NCBI RefSeq assembly: GCF_900250075.1
Contig: NZ_LT977071.1
Coordinates: 782,038-846,037, forward strand
DNA length: 64,000 bases
Source: Cupriavidus taiwanensis
GTDB taxonomy: Bacteria; Pseudomonadota; Gammaproteobacteria; Burkholderiales; Burkholderiaceae
Direction: 5' to 3'
Positions 56,868 through 64,000 of the stretch are shown here, in pieces. A program made the position numbers and the translations under genes. The notes beneath the pieces were generated by a model. The model saw nothing but the letters and a program-made list of their open reading frames with translations, did no database searches and was not told the DNA's origin. How positions within the stretch are numbered: position 1 is the stretch's first letter; each line of letters starts with the position of its first letter.

Positions 56868-57881
56868 ATGACAGCCAGAGCTTCGCAAAATCCGGCGCAA
56901 TCCCGCGGCGCGCTGCCGCTCGACAAGGAGACGCTGCTGACGGTGTACCGCAAGATGCGCACCATCCGCGATTTCGAGGAGCGCCTGCACGTGGACTTCG
57001 CGCGCGGCGACATCCCGGGCTTCGTCCACCTGTACGCGGGCGAGGAAGCCGCGGGCGTCGGCATCCTGCACCACCTGCACGACGGCGACCGCATTGCCAG
57101 CACGCACCGCGGCCATGGGCACTGCATTGCCAAGGGTGTCGATCCGGTGGCGATGATGAAGGAGATCTACGGCAAGAAGGGCGGCTCGTGCAATGGCAAG
57201 GGCGGCTCGATGCATATCGCCGACCTGTCCAAGGGCATGATGGGTGCCAACGGCATCCTGGGAGCGGGCGCGCCGCTGATTTGCGGCGCCGCGCTGGCGG
57301 CGAAGTTCCGCGGCAAGGGCGAGGTCGGCATTACCTTCTGCGGCGACGGCGCTTCCAACCAGGGCACCTTCCTCGAAAGCCTGAACCTGGCCGCGGTGTG
57401 GAACCTGCCGGTGATCTTCGTGATCGAGAACAACGGCTACGCCGAATCGACCTCGCGCGACTACGGCACCGCGGTCGACAGCTACGTCGACCGCGCCGCG
57501 GGCTTCGGCATCCCGGGCGTGACCGTCGACGGCACCGATTTCTTCGCGGTCCACGAAGCCGCCGGCGAAGTCATCCGCCGCGCGCGCGAGGGCGGCGGGC
57601 CGTCGCTGCTCGAATGCAAGATGGTCCGCTTCTACGGCCACTTCGAAGGCGATGCGCAGACCTACCGCGCCGCCGGCGAACTCGACGATATCCGCGCCAA
57701 CAAGGATTGCCTGAAGCTGTTCGGCCGCACAGTGACGCAAGCCGGCGTGATCGCGCGCGAAGAGCTCGACACGATCGACCGCGAAGTCGCCGCGCTGATC
57801 GAGCACGCCGTGCAGGAAGCCAAGGCGGCGCCCCAGCCGGGCCCCGAAGACCTGCTGACCGACGTCTACGTCAGCTACTGA
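56868..57881 (+). CDS. acoA: Acetoin dehydrogenase E1 alpha subunit
   Basis: A 337-residue TPP-dependent E1 alpha. The TPP motif is GDGASNQG at 159-166 with the NN end about 187. With AcoB it cleaves acetoin and passes the acetaldehyde-level fragment to lipoyl-AcoC, giving acetyl-CoA and acetaldehyde. AAGGAGACAG ribosome binding site before ATG 56868. It sits between acoX and acoB. Confidence 0.93.
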   Translation: MTARASQNPAQSRGALPLDKETLLTVYRKMRTIRDFEERLHVDFARGDIPGFVHLYAGEEAAGVGILHHLHDGDRIASTHRGHGHCIAKGVDPVAMMKEIYGKKGGSCNGKGGSMHIADLSKGMMGANGILGAGAPLICGAALAAKFRGKGEVGITFCGDGASNQGTFLESLNLAAVWNLPVIFVIENNGYAESTSRDYGTAVDSYVDRAAGFGIPGVTVDGTDFFAVHEAAGEVIRRAREGGGPSLLECKMVRFYGHFEGDAQTYRAAGELDDIRANKDCLKLFGRTVTQAGVIAREELDTIDREVAALIEHAVQEAKAAPQPGPEDLLTDVYVSY

Positions 57882-57916
57882 TCCGCCACGCGCAAACCAA
57901 TTATCAGGAGACAGAC

Positions 57917-58933
57917 ATGGCTCGCAAACTGAGCATCAAGCTGGCGATCAACGAGGCGATCGACCAGGAAATGACCCGCGACCCCAGCGTCATCATGCTG
58001 GGCGAGGACATCGTCGGCGGCGCCGGCGCGGACGGCGAGAAGGACGCCTGGGGCGGCGTGCTGGGCGTGACCAAGGGCCTGTATGCCAAGCACGGCGACC
58101 GGCTGCTGGATACGCCGCTGTCCGAATCCGCCTACGTGGGCGCCGCCATCGGCGCCGCGGCGTGCGGCATGCGCCCGATCGCGGAACTGATGTTCATCGA
58201 CTTCATGGGCGTTTGCTTCGACCAGATCTTCAACCAGGCCGCCAAGTTCCGCTACATGTTCGGCGGCAAGGCCGAGACCCCGGTGGTGATCCGCGCCATG
58301 GTCGGCGCGGGCTTCCGCGCCGCCGCGCAGCACAGCCAGATGCTGACGCCGCTATTCACGCATATTCCCGGCCTGAAGGTGGTGTGCCCGTCCACGCCGT
58401 ACGACACCAAGGGCCTGCTGATCCAGGCGATCCGCGACAACGACCCGGTGATCTTCTGCGAGCACAAGAACCTCTATGGCCTCGAAGGTGATGTCCCGGA
58501 AGGCGCCTATGCCATCCCGTTCGGCGAGGCCAATATCGTGCGCGACGGCAAGGACGTGTCGATCGTCACCTACGGGCTGATGGTGCATCGGGCGCTGGAA
58601 GCGGCGGCGACGCTGGCGAAGGAGGGGATCGAGGCCGAGATCGTCGACCTGCGCACGCTCTCGCCGCTGGACATGGATACGGTGCTGGAGTCGGTAGAGA
58701 ACACCGGGCGCCTGGTCGTCGTGGATGAAGCCAGCCCGCGCTGCAATATCGCCACCGATATCTCCGCGCAGGTTGCGCAGCAGGCCTTCGGCGCGCTCAA
58801 GGCCGGCATCGAGATGGTGTGCCCGCCGCATACGCCGGTGCCGTTCTCGCCCACGCTGGAAGACCTGTATATCCCCAGCGCGGCACAGATCGTCAATGCC
58901 GCGCGCAAGACCGTGAAGGGAGGCAAGCACTGA
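57917..58933 (+). CDS. acoB: Acetoin dehydrogenase E1 beta subunit
   Basis: A 338-residue transketolase-like E1 beta (MARKLSIKLAINEAIDQEM, MLGEDIVGGAGADGEKDAWGG, then TPLSESAYVGAAIGAAACGMRPIAELMF). Partner of AcoA in the TPP site. Its TGA overlaps the acoC ATG as TGATG, so translation of the two is coupled. CAGGAGACAG ribosome binding site. Confidence 0.93.
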   Translation: MARKLSIKLAINEAIDQEMTRDPSVIMLGEDIVGGAGADGEKDAWGGVLGVTKGLYAKHGDRLLDTPLSESAYVGAAIGAAACGMRPIAELMFIDFMGVCFDQIFNQAAKFRYMFGGKAETPVVIRAMVGAGFRAAAQHSQMLTPLFTHIPGLKVVCPSTPYDTKGLLIQAIRDNDPVIFCEHKNLYGLEGDVPEGAYAIPFGEANIVRDGKDVSIVTYGLMVHRALEAAATLAKEGIEAEIVDLRTLSPLDMDTVLESVENTGRLVVVDEASPRCNIATDISAQVAQQAFGALKAGIEMVCPPHTPVPFSPTLEDLYIPSAAQIVNAARKTVKGGKH

Positions 58934-60048
58934 TGGCAACGGATGCAATCACCCCGATCGTGATGCCCAAATGGGGCCTGTCGATGAAAGAGGGCACCGT
59001 CAATGCCTGGCTGGTCGACGAAGGCACCGAGATCACCGTGGGCATGCCGATCCTCGATGTGGAAACCGACAAGATCGCCAATGCGGTGGAGGCGCCCGAC
59101 GCGGGCACGCTGCGCCGCAAGGTGGCGCAGGCCGGCGACGTGTTGCCGGTGAAGGCGCTGCTTGGCGTGCTGGCCCCTGCGGAGGTGAGCGATGCGCAGA
59201 TCGATGAATACGTCGCGGCTTATGAAACGCCGGCGGACGATGGCGGCGACGAGGATGCCGCCAGCGCGTACCAGTTTGCCGAGGTCGACGGCATCCGGGT
59301 CCGCTATGCCCGCAAGGGCGACGGCGCCCAGGCCGTGCTCTTCATCCACGGATTTGGCGGAGACCTGGACAACTGGCTGTTCAACCTCGATCCCCTGGCC
59401 GACGCGTACACCGTGGTGGCGCTCGACTTGCCCGGCCACGGACAGTCGTCGCCGCGGCTCGCGGGCACGACGCTGGCGCAGATGGCCGGCTTTGTAGCGC
59501 GTTTCATGGACGAGGCCGGGATCGAGGCGGCCCATCTGGTCGGCCATTCGATGGGCGGCGGCGTGGCCGCGCAGCTGGCCGTGGATGCGCCGCAGCGGGT
59601 GCTGTCGGTGGCGCTGGTGTCGCCGGTCGGCTTCGGCGAAGCCGTCAACAGCGACTATACCGATGGCTTCGTCAAGGCGCAGTCGCGGCGCGAGCTCAAG
59701 CCCGTGGTCGAGCTGCTGTTTGCCGACCCGGGGCTGGTGAGCCGGCAGATGCTGGATGACCTGTTGCGCTACAAGCGGCTCGATGGCGTCGACGAGGCGC
59801 TGACCGCGCTCGGCCAGGGCCTGTTCGGCGGCGGCCGGCAGAGCGAGCAGCCGGGCCAGCTCCTGGCCGACAGCGGCAAGCGGGTGCTGGTGGTGTGGGG
59901 CGGCCAGGACCGCATCATCCCGGCCGCGCATGCCGAGGCGGCGCCGCCCGACGCTACCGTCAAGGTCTTTGCCGATGCCGGCCATATGAGCCAGATGGAG
60001 AAGGCCAACGACTTCAACGCGCTGCTGAAGACTCACCTGGCCGGCTGA
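58933..60048 (+). CDS. acoC: Acetoin dehydrogenase E2 (dihydrolipoamide acetyltransferase), alpha/beta-hydrolase type
   Basis: A 371-residue protein: lipoyl domain at 1-80 with lipoylated Lys K47 (DVETDKIANAV), a hinge, then an alpha/beta-hydrolase fold with nucleophile elbow GHSMGGG (S206) and a late His (GHMSQMEK). Unlike pyruvate-dehydrogenase E2 it has no catalytic CAT domain, which is the known peculiarity of AcoC. It takes the fragment from E1 and yields acetyl-CoA. Overlaps acoB by the TGATG. Confidence 0.93.
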   Translation: MATDAITPIVMPKWGLSMKEGTVNAWLVDEGTEITVGMPILDVETDKIANAVEAPDAGTLRRKVAQAGDVLPVKALLGVLAPAEVSDAQIDEYVAAYETPADDGGDEDAASAYQFAEVDGIRVRYARKGDGAQAVLFIHGFGGDLDNWLFNLDPLADAYTVVALDLPGHGQSSPRLAGTTLAQMAGFVARFMDEAGIEAAHLVGHSMGGGVAAQLAVDAPQRVLSVALVSPVGFGEAVNSDYTDGFVKAQSRRELKPVVELLFADPGLVSRQMLDDLLRYKRLDGVDEALTALGQGLFGGGRQSEQPGQLLADSGKRVLVVWGGQDRIIPAAHAEAAPPDATVKVFADAGHMSQMEKANDFNALLKTHLAG

Positions 60049-60122
60049 TGCCGCGCCCGGACGGCGCCGCGTCGCGCCGTCCACGCAACGCCCGGGGCCA
60101 ATCTACCAAAGGACACCTCCAC

Positions 60123-60464
60123 ATGACCACAGACCTGAAGACCCGCCTGGCGGACATCAACAAGCAATTCGGCGCGCTCGGCCAGGCCCAGCCCGCCGCG
60201 ATGAGCGCCTTCCAGGGCGTGATGAAAGCCGCCATGCAGCAGGGCAGCCTGCCTGCCGAAATCAAGGAACTGGTAGCGGTCGCACTCGCCGTGCAGAAGG
60301 GTTGCGACGATTGCGTGCTGTTCCACACCAGCCAGGCACTGCGCCATCGAGCCAGCCGCGAGCAACTGGCCGAAGTGCTGGCCGTCAATATCGAGATGGG
60401 TGGCGGCCCCGGCGCGATGTACGCGGCCAAGGCGCTGGCGTATTTCGATGCGCTCAACGCCTAG
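60123..60464 (+). CDS. AhpD/carboxymuconolactone-decarboxylase-like protein
   Basis: A 113-residue all-helical protein. CxxC at C61/C64 and H68 (KGCDDCVLFHTSQALR) fit AhpD-type thiol proteins, which can reduce peroxidases through lipoyl groups. Behind acoC in the same direction, with an AAGGAC ribosome binding site, so it may guard or use the lipoyl domain. The link to acetoin is by position. Confidence 0.85.
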   Translation: MTTDLKTRLADINKQFGALGQAQPAAMSAFQGVMKAAMQQGSLPAEIKELVAVALAVQKGCDDCVLFHTSQALRHRASREQLAEVLAVNIEMGGGPGAMYAAKALAYFDALNA

Positions 60465-60511
60465 GGTTGCTAGACTCGGCGCATCGCCATTCCCGGGCAG
60501 CTTCCCAACCG

Positions 60512-61273
60512 ATGCCGTTTGAACTTGTCGATACCGTCGCCCTGGACCACGCGGGCAGCGACCCGCTGCAGGAAGAACTGGCGCTGCTCGAACTCGCGGC
60601 GCAGGGCCGGCAGGTGGCACGGTTGTGGGAGGCACCGCTGTCGCTGGTGGTGCCGCGCACCTATCTGCGCCACGCGGCGCTGGAGACTGCGCGCGCCGAT
60701 TTCGCGCAGCAGGGTTGCCCCGTGTTCCTGCGCATGTCCGGCGGCGGCCTGGTTCCGCAGGGGCCCGGCATCCTCAACCTGAGCCTCGCTTACGCCGTCG
60801 GCCAGCCGCCAGGCGCGCTCAGCGACGCGGTCTACCTGCACTTGTGCGCAGTGATCGGCGGCGCGCTGCGAACGCTCGGCATCGAGACCCACTGGCAGGC
60901 GGTGGCCGGCTCATTTTGCGACGGCCGCTACAACCTCGCCTGGGGGTCACCAGAAGCCGCCCGCAAGATCGCCGGCACGGCCCAGTACTGGCGGCGCGCG
61001 CCAGCGGCCATGCAGGCGGCCGACGGCCAGCGCCACCTGGTGCTGGCCCACGCGGTGCTGCTGGTCAGCGCCGACCCGGAGCAGATCAATGCGCGCGCCA
61101 ATGCCTTCGAGGCGGCCATCGGCAGCGAGCGGCGGTATGGCGCGGACAAGGTGGTCAGCGTGCGCGAGGCGCTGCTGTCCGCCGGACACGCCGTGAAGGA
61201 CGATGTCGCGCTGATGGCCGAGATCGCGGCTGCGCTGCGATGGAGCCTCGGACAGCATCCCGCCCCGGTCTAG
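60512..61273 (+). CDS. Lipoate-protein ligase A family protein
   Basis: A 253-residue LplA/LipB-fold protein. SGGGLVPQGPGILN (76-89) resembles the lipoyl-AMP loop, and ARKIAGTAQ with K152 the catalytic lysine motif of ligases (KIxGxAQ). It could attach lipoate to AcoC, encoded three genes upstream. Not a normal part of the first described aco cluster, so function is inferred from motif and position. Its stop overlaps the convergent DUF3047 gene by four bases. Confidence 0.8.
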   Translation: MPFELVDTVALDHAGSDPLQEELALLELAAQGRQVARLWEAPLSLVVPRTYLRHAALETARADFAQQGCPVFLRMSGGGLVPQGPGILNLSLAYAVGQPPGALSDAVYLHLCAVIGGALRTLGIETHWQAVAGSFCDGRYNLAWGSPEAARKIAGTAQYWRRAPAAMQAADGQRHLVLAHAVLLVSADPEQINARANAFEAAIGSERRYGADKVVSVREALLSAGHAVKDDVALMAEIAAALRWSLGQHPAPV

Positions 61274-62019
61274 TTCTTCGCCGCGGTGTCCGGCAGGAAG
61301 CGGATATCGCCATACCAGGCGCGGCTGGCGGCGTGGGTATTGTCGGTGTCGGTCATGAGGCCGTAGGCCTTGAGCGGTCCGGGCGGCTCGTGGAACACGC
61401 GTTCATAGTCGCGCGCCAGATTGCGCCGCAGGTTCTGCCATTTGCCGGCATCGTCGGCGCCGGATACCACGATCATCTGCACACGGCCGGTATGCGGGTT
61501 GGGGATGACGCTGCCGGGCGCGGCGCTGGTCGACCAGACATACATCAGCGTGGCATAGGGCAGTTCCTCCCCTGCCACGGTTTTCGCCAGTTGCATCGCG
61601 GCGCGGTCGCCCAGCGGGAGCTTGCTGGCGTCGCCGTCGAAGAAGAACACCAGCCGCGCCGGCGCGTCCTCGCGCGCGCCATCGCGGTTGTCGGCGCCGG
61701 GAATCGCGCCTTCTGCCTTCCAGCGCCAGGCCACCACGGGCGTGCGCGACAGGTCCACGTTGCCCGCATGCATCAGCGCCGACGCCGAGTCCTTGGCTTG
61801 CGCCCGCAGCACCGTGGTGCCGCCCTCGGTCACCAGCTGGTACTCGGTCCTGGCCTTGCCTTCGGCGACCGGTAAATTTTTCCAGTCATTCGGCAACGCG
61901 CCGCCCGGCTTGCGGTCGGAAAGGACAAGTCCAGGCTTGCCGCTCTGCGCCGGCGCTGAAAGCGGGGCCAGCAACAGCGTGGCACACAGGGCAATGGGCA
62001 ACGCATGGGTGGTCGTCAT
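61270..62019 (-). CDS. DUF3047 periplasmic protein
   Basis: A 249-residue protein with signal peptide (about 1-25, ending APAQ) and the DUF3047 pattern (PNDWKNLP, TPVVAWRWKAEG, DAPARLVFFFDGD, LPYATLMYVW). The fold is thought beta-rich; the function of DUF3047 is unknown. Converges with the ligase gene. The product should be periplasmic. Confidence 0.82.
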   Translation of the reverse strand: MTTTHALPIALCATLLLAPLSAPAQSGKPGLVLSDRKPGGALPNDWKNLPVAEGKARTEYQLVTEGGTTVLRAQAKDSASALMHAGNVDLSRTPVVAWRWKAEGAIPGADNRDGAREDAPARLVFFFDGDASKLPLGDRAAMQLAKTVAGEELPYATLMYVWSTSAAPGSVIPNPHTGRVQMIVVSGADDAGKWQNLRRNLARDYERVFHEPPGPLKAYGLMTDTDNTHAASRAWYGDIRFLPDTAAKN

Positions 62020-62101
62020 GGCGGATCAGCGGAATACGAGACGTGGGATCGAACGCAAACCGTGTGCCCGAGCGCCGTGGACCCTGTCCGATCTGACCAC
62101 C

Positions 62102-62131
62102 AAAAAAAAATCGCGGCCCACGAGGGGCCGC
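62102..62131 (-). terminator. Rho-independent terminator
   Basis: Minus-strand stem GCGGCCC / GGGCCGC, loop of five, followed by GATTTTTTTTTG. It ends transcription of the upstream unknown gene. Confidence 0.85.
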
Positions 62132-62217
62132 AAATCGGGAATGCGAGGAGTGTCAAATTCCTCAGGAGACGTTATCGACGCAAACCGGCGTCCCAAGACC
62201 CCTCTTCCGTGGGGTCT
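62102..62217 (-). ncRNA. Structured 3' region with four hairpins (candidate RNA)
   Basis: Downstream of the unknown gene on the minus strand come stems AGACCCC/GGGGTCT (62196-62217), GACGC/GCGTC (62177-62192), GAGGA/TCCTC (62145-62163) and a terminator GCGGCCC/GGGCCGC (62113-62131) with a long T-run. This could be a 3'-UTR-derived small RNA or only a stable end. No independent promoter was seen. Confidence 0.35.
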
Positions 62218-62248
62218 ATGGATCACAACTATGAGTGCGAGCGACCGC

Positions 62249-63070
62249 TTACGCGATCAGGTAGGCGGGAGGCGGCTCTGGTCGGACCGAGGCGCGCAGT
62301 TTGCGGACATTCGCTTCCAGTTCGGCGTGGGCTGCGTCGAGCCAGTCCACGCGATGCCGAACCGGATCCTTGGCCGACAGGGCGCTGGCGGCGATCTCTC
62401 GCAGGAAGTAACGCACCATGCTGCCCGCGCGCGCCGGCACCGGCATCATTCCCAGCAACTGGCGGCGCGCCAGCAACCGGCGTGTGACCGCGTGCTGCAG
62501 CGCGGCCCAGGCGGTGCGGCCCAATGCGATATACAGCGCGTCGGTGCGCATCTGCCGCACGGCGCCCAGGAACTGCGTCTCGAAGACGTCGCGCAGCATC
62601 GGCGCGTCCAGCAGTTCTTCCAGCGGGCCATCGAATGCCAGGCCACGCCGCGTGGTGGCATGCGGCAACAGGGCGAGCGGCTGCAGGCGCTCGAAGCCAT
62701 CGTTCCACAAGGCGGCGGCGTGCGGCAGCCCCACCAGCTCCGGCACGCGGAAGTGGTCAAGCATGCGGATCAGGTTGGGCCGTACCAGCTTGCCGCCCAG
62801 TTCAACGCGCCGCTTGTTCTCGCGCTGGATTACACGGCCCGGCGCATGGGAGCGCAGCAGTTCCTCGGTCACCGCGGCGGCCAGCCGCACGTGCGCATGG
62901 CCCGGCGTGGTGCTGACCAGCACCAGCGCTGCCTGCGGATTCAGGTATTCGCACGGTACGTAGTGCATGGCGTAGCTGCTGTCCCGCGCCACCACGACGG
63001 GTTTCGCGATCACGCCGCCGGCGCCCGCAAGCCGTATCTGCGCGCAATAGGCTTCAATGAAATTGGTCAA
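62249..63070 (-). CDS. Hypothetical protein with TTG start
   Basis: A 273-residue protein. The only in-frame start upstream of the conserved region is TTG at 63070, preceded by a run of eight G; an ATG nearby is in another frame. A STTPGHAHVR segment recalls the (I/T)TPG loop of uracil-DNA-glycosylase-like proteins, but the match is too short to name the family. No membrane helix. A terminator follows. Function unknown. Confidence 0.6.
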   Translation of the reverse strand: MTNFIEAYCAQIRLAGAGGVIAKPVVVARDSSYAMHYVPCEYLNPQAALVLVSTTPGHAHVRLAAAVTEELLRSHAPGRVIQRENKRRVELGGKLVRPNLIRMLDHFRVPELVGLPHAAALWNDGFERLQPLALLPHATTRRGLAFDGPLEELLDAPMLRDVFETQFLGAVRQMRTDALYIALGRTAWAALQHAVTRRLLARRQLLGMMPVPARAGSMVRYFLREIAASALSAKDPVRHRVDWLDAAHAELEANVRKLRASVRPEPPPAYLIA

Positions 63071-63298
63071 GGCATCCCCCCCCGCTCGCTTCGTTATTTA
63101 AGCGTTTTTATTGTTTTTGCTTTTCGCCATGGTAAGCCGGCGGTGCGGTGCAAAGTGTGTCAGCCCCGCCGTTTTGACCACTTCCCGGACGGAACTTGGT
63201 GGGCCAGCCAACACAGCACATGGGCGTTGCGTCAGCGGGGTGGGATCGCGGCGTAGCGTATTGCAGCTGGCGGTCATGACCATGACACGGCATCCCGC

Positions 63299-63333
63299 AA
63301 AAGAAAAAAGCCGGACACGATGCCGTGTCCGGC
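63299..63333 (-). terminator. Rho-independent terminator
   Basis: Perfect ten-bp stem GCCGGACACG / CGTGTCCGGC, loop ATGC, then TTTTTTCTTTT on the minus strand. Ends the small-RNA candidate and, farther upstream, the OsmC gene. Confidence 0.9.
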
Positions 63334-63372
63334 CAACCCATTTGCTGACTCAGGTGGTGTCAGAACCCGAGA
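63299..63372 (-). ncRNA. Candidate Fur-controlled small RNA
   Basis: A promoter with a Fur box in its spacer (63379-63407, minus strand) is followed about 40 nt later by a perfect terminator, giving a 70-80 nt transcript without an open frame. The arrangement is like iron-regulated small RNAs of other bacteria (RyhB, PrrF), which are also short and Fur-repressed; sequence similarity is not claimed. It could also simply share the terminator with the OsmC gene. Confidence 0.45.
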
Positions 63373-63376
63373 ACTC

Positions 63377-63407
63377 AAATGCTAACGATTCTCATTTGCC
63401 GTGGCAA
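63377..63407 (-). promoter_or_regulatory. Promoter with Fur box
   Basis: TTGCCA (63402-63407) and TAGCAT (63379-63384) on the minus strand are 17 bp apart; the 21-bp box with arms AAATGC and TCATTT (63377-63397) overlaps spacer and -10. The box matches the one at 27183 in 16 of 21 positions. Confidence 0.6.
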
Positions 63408-63423
63408 CCCCGGGGTGCGCCCG

Positions 63424-63813
63424 TCATACCATCGAGGTCTGGATCGAAACCTGGCCGGACAGGGTCTTGTGCACCGGGCAACGATTGGCGACGCGCAGCA
63501 GGTCTTCGAGGATCTGGGGCGACAGGTCGCCGCTGACCCTGACCTCGCGCTGCATCGTATAGGTGCCGTTGGCTTCTTCATGACCGACCGAAACATGGAC
63601 GTCAGTGACCGCGTAGCCCTTGCGTTTCGCATACAACTGCAAGGTCAGGGTGGTGCAGGCAGCCAGGGCCGAGTCCAGCAGGTCATGCGGGTTCGGGTAG
63701 CGGGTGTCGCCGCCGGCGGAAGCGTCCAGATCGGCTTGCCACTCGGCAGTGCCGTTGGTCAGCTGGCAGATGCTGTTGCCCTGGCTTGGCTTCCATGTCG
63801 CTTGGATAGTCAT
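63424..63813 (-). CDS. OsmC-family peroxidase
   Basis: A 129-residue OsmC-fold protein with the paired reactive cysteines C53 (LAACTTLT) and C112 (RCPVHKT). It reduces organic or fatty-acid hydroperoxides using a thiol. The C-terminal TLSGQVSIQT fits the OsmC branch often called YhfA-like. GGGGACG ribosome binding site before ATG 63813. It ends at the candidate RNA region. Confidence 0.88.
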   Translation of the reverse strand: MTIQATWKPSQGNSICQLTNGTAEWQADLDASAGGDTRYPNPHDLLDSALAACTTLTLQLYAKRKGYAVTDVHVSVGHEEANGTYTMQREVRVSGDLSPQILEDLLRVANRCPVHKTLSGQVSIQTSMV

Positions 63814-63943
63814 TGAACGTCCCCATCTCGTCAAAGAGCGGCCCCGCGGGCCGGAACGGCCATTCTATAAGCAGCCTGGCCTCCAGTGAGAAGCGCCGAA
63901 AGCGGCGCATTTGTGCCGGTTTCGGCTAGTTCGCAGAAACCGC

Positions 63944-63972
63944 TTGCCAACCCCGTCGCGCTCGCTTACTAT
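63944..63972 (+). promoter_or_regulatory. Promoter pointing out of the window
   Basis: TTGCCA (63944-63949) and TACTAT (63967-63972), 17 bp apart on the plus strand. It would drive a gene beyond the right edge. Confidence 0.5.
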
Positions 63973-64000
63973 TCGCCCCCTCGCAACACGACGCGGCACC

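Larger units (their letters stand above)
63071..63423. other. Intergenic region with Fur-box promoter and terminator
   Basis: A 353-bp gap. It holds the candidate Fur-controlled RNA on the minus strand (63299-63407) and otherwise A/T-rich sequence (63100-63130). No supported protein gene. Confidence 0.5.

Noticed and set aside
63098..63283. 61-codon minus-strand frame between the TTG gene and the terminator.
   Set aside because: No ribosome binding site, no motif, and the end is a low-complexity lysine-asparagine run.

Overview
The window is about 64 kb of high-GC DNA that reads as a Cupriavidus (Ralstonia eutropha-like) betaproteobacterium. The strongest pointer is the acetoin block at the right end, acoR followed by acoX-acoA-acoB-acoC, which is the arrangement characterised in R. 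eutropha H16. Supporting signs are many LysR regulators, several Bug-type (TctC) periplasmic binding proteins, a betaproteobacterial porin, a second EF-G gene and REP-like repeats. The mix of accessory catabolic operons with a duplicate fusA suggests the secondary replicon, but that is inference.

Layout. 1-2.4 kb: start of class II fumarase (minus), a LysR regulator, a cysteine-rich copper-storage-type protein and a small zinc-ribbon protein. 2.4-7.9 kb: two divergent c-di-GMP proteins (a GGDEF cyclase and a CHASE-PAS-GGDEF-EAL protein). 8.0-12.0 kb: an ABC importer (ATPase, fused double permease, binding protein) of the 2-aminoethylphosphonate/ferric type. 12.0-15.5 kb: PadR regulator, a candidate small RNA, an EamA exporter, an HTH antitoxin-like protein, a small Cys-rich protein and a Fur-family regulator with a Fur-box promoter far upstream. 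15.5-19.3 kb: gamma-glutamyltransferase plus Bug protein with a divergent LysR gene. 19.4-21.1 kb: a secreted repeat protein, Ohr and an SDR without the usual catalytic Tyr. 21.3-27 kb: two LysR genes, a RidA/creatininase/MFS operon, and a YcaC-type hydrolase followed by a 36-residue membrane peptide. 27-29.6 kb: a Fur-box-controlled DUF3649/PepSY/DUF3325 operon. 29.6-36 kb: a giant hybrid kinase with two kinase cores and three receiver domains, a PRC-barrel protein and a porin. 36.5-39.6 kb: fusA2 and a NarL-type response regulator.

39.6-46.9 kb is an aldaric acid (glucarate/galactarate) pathway: FadR-type regulator, glucarate dehydratase, two Bug proteins, 2,5-dioxovalerate dehydrogenase and 5-dehydro-4-deoxyglucarate dehydratase. 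Together these take glucarate to 2-oxoglutarate. A palindromic operator recurs at both operon promoters and beside the regulator gene, which ties the two divided operons into one predicted regulon.

47-53 kb: DedA-rhodanese fusion, a membrane patatin-like protein, IclR regulator and LLM flavin oxidoreductase. 53.3-61.3 kb: acoR, a sigma-54 promoter with exact GG-N10-GC spacing, acoXABC, an AhpD-like protein and a lipoate-protein ligase homologue that could lipoylate AcoC. 61.3-64 kb: a DUF3047 protein, an unknown protein with a TTG start followed by a structured 3' region, an OsmC protein, a candidate Fur-controlled small RNA, and a promoter pointing out of the window.

The least expected signals are regulatory: three Fur boxes each sitting in the spacer of a well-spaced promoter (one feeding what looks like a 75-80 nt RNA ending in a perfect terminator), a second candidate small RNA upstream of padR, and the shared aldarate operator.
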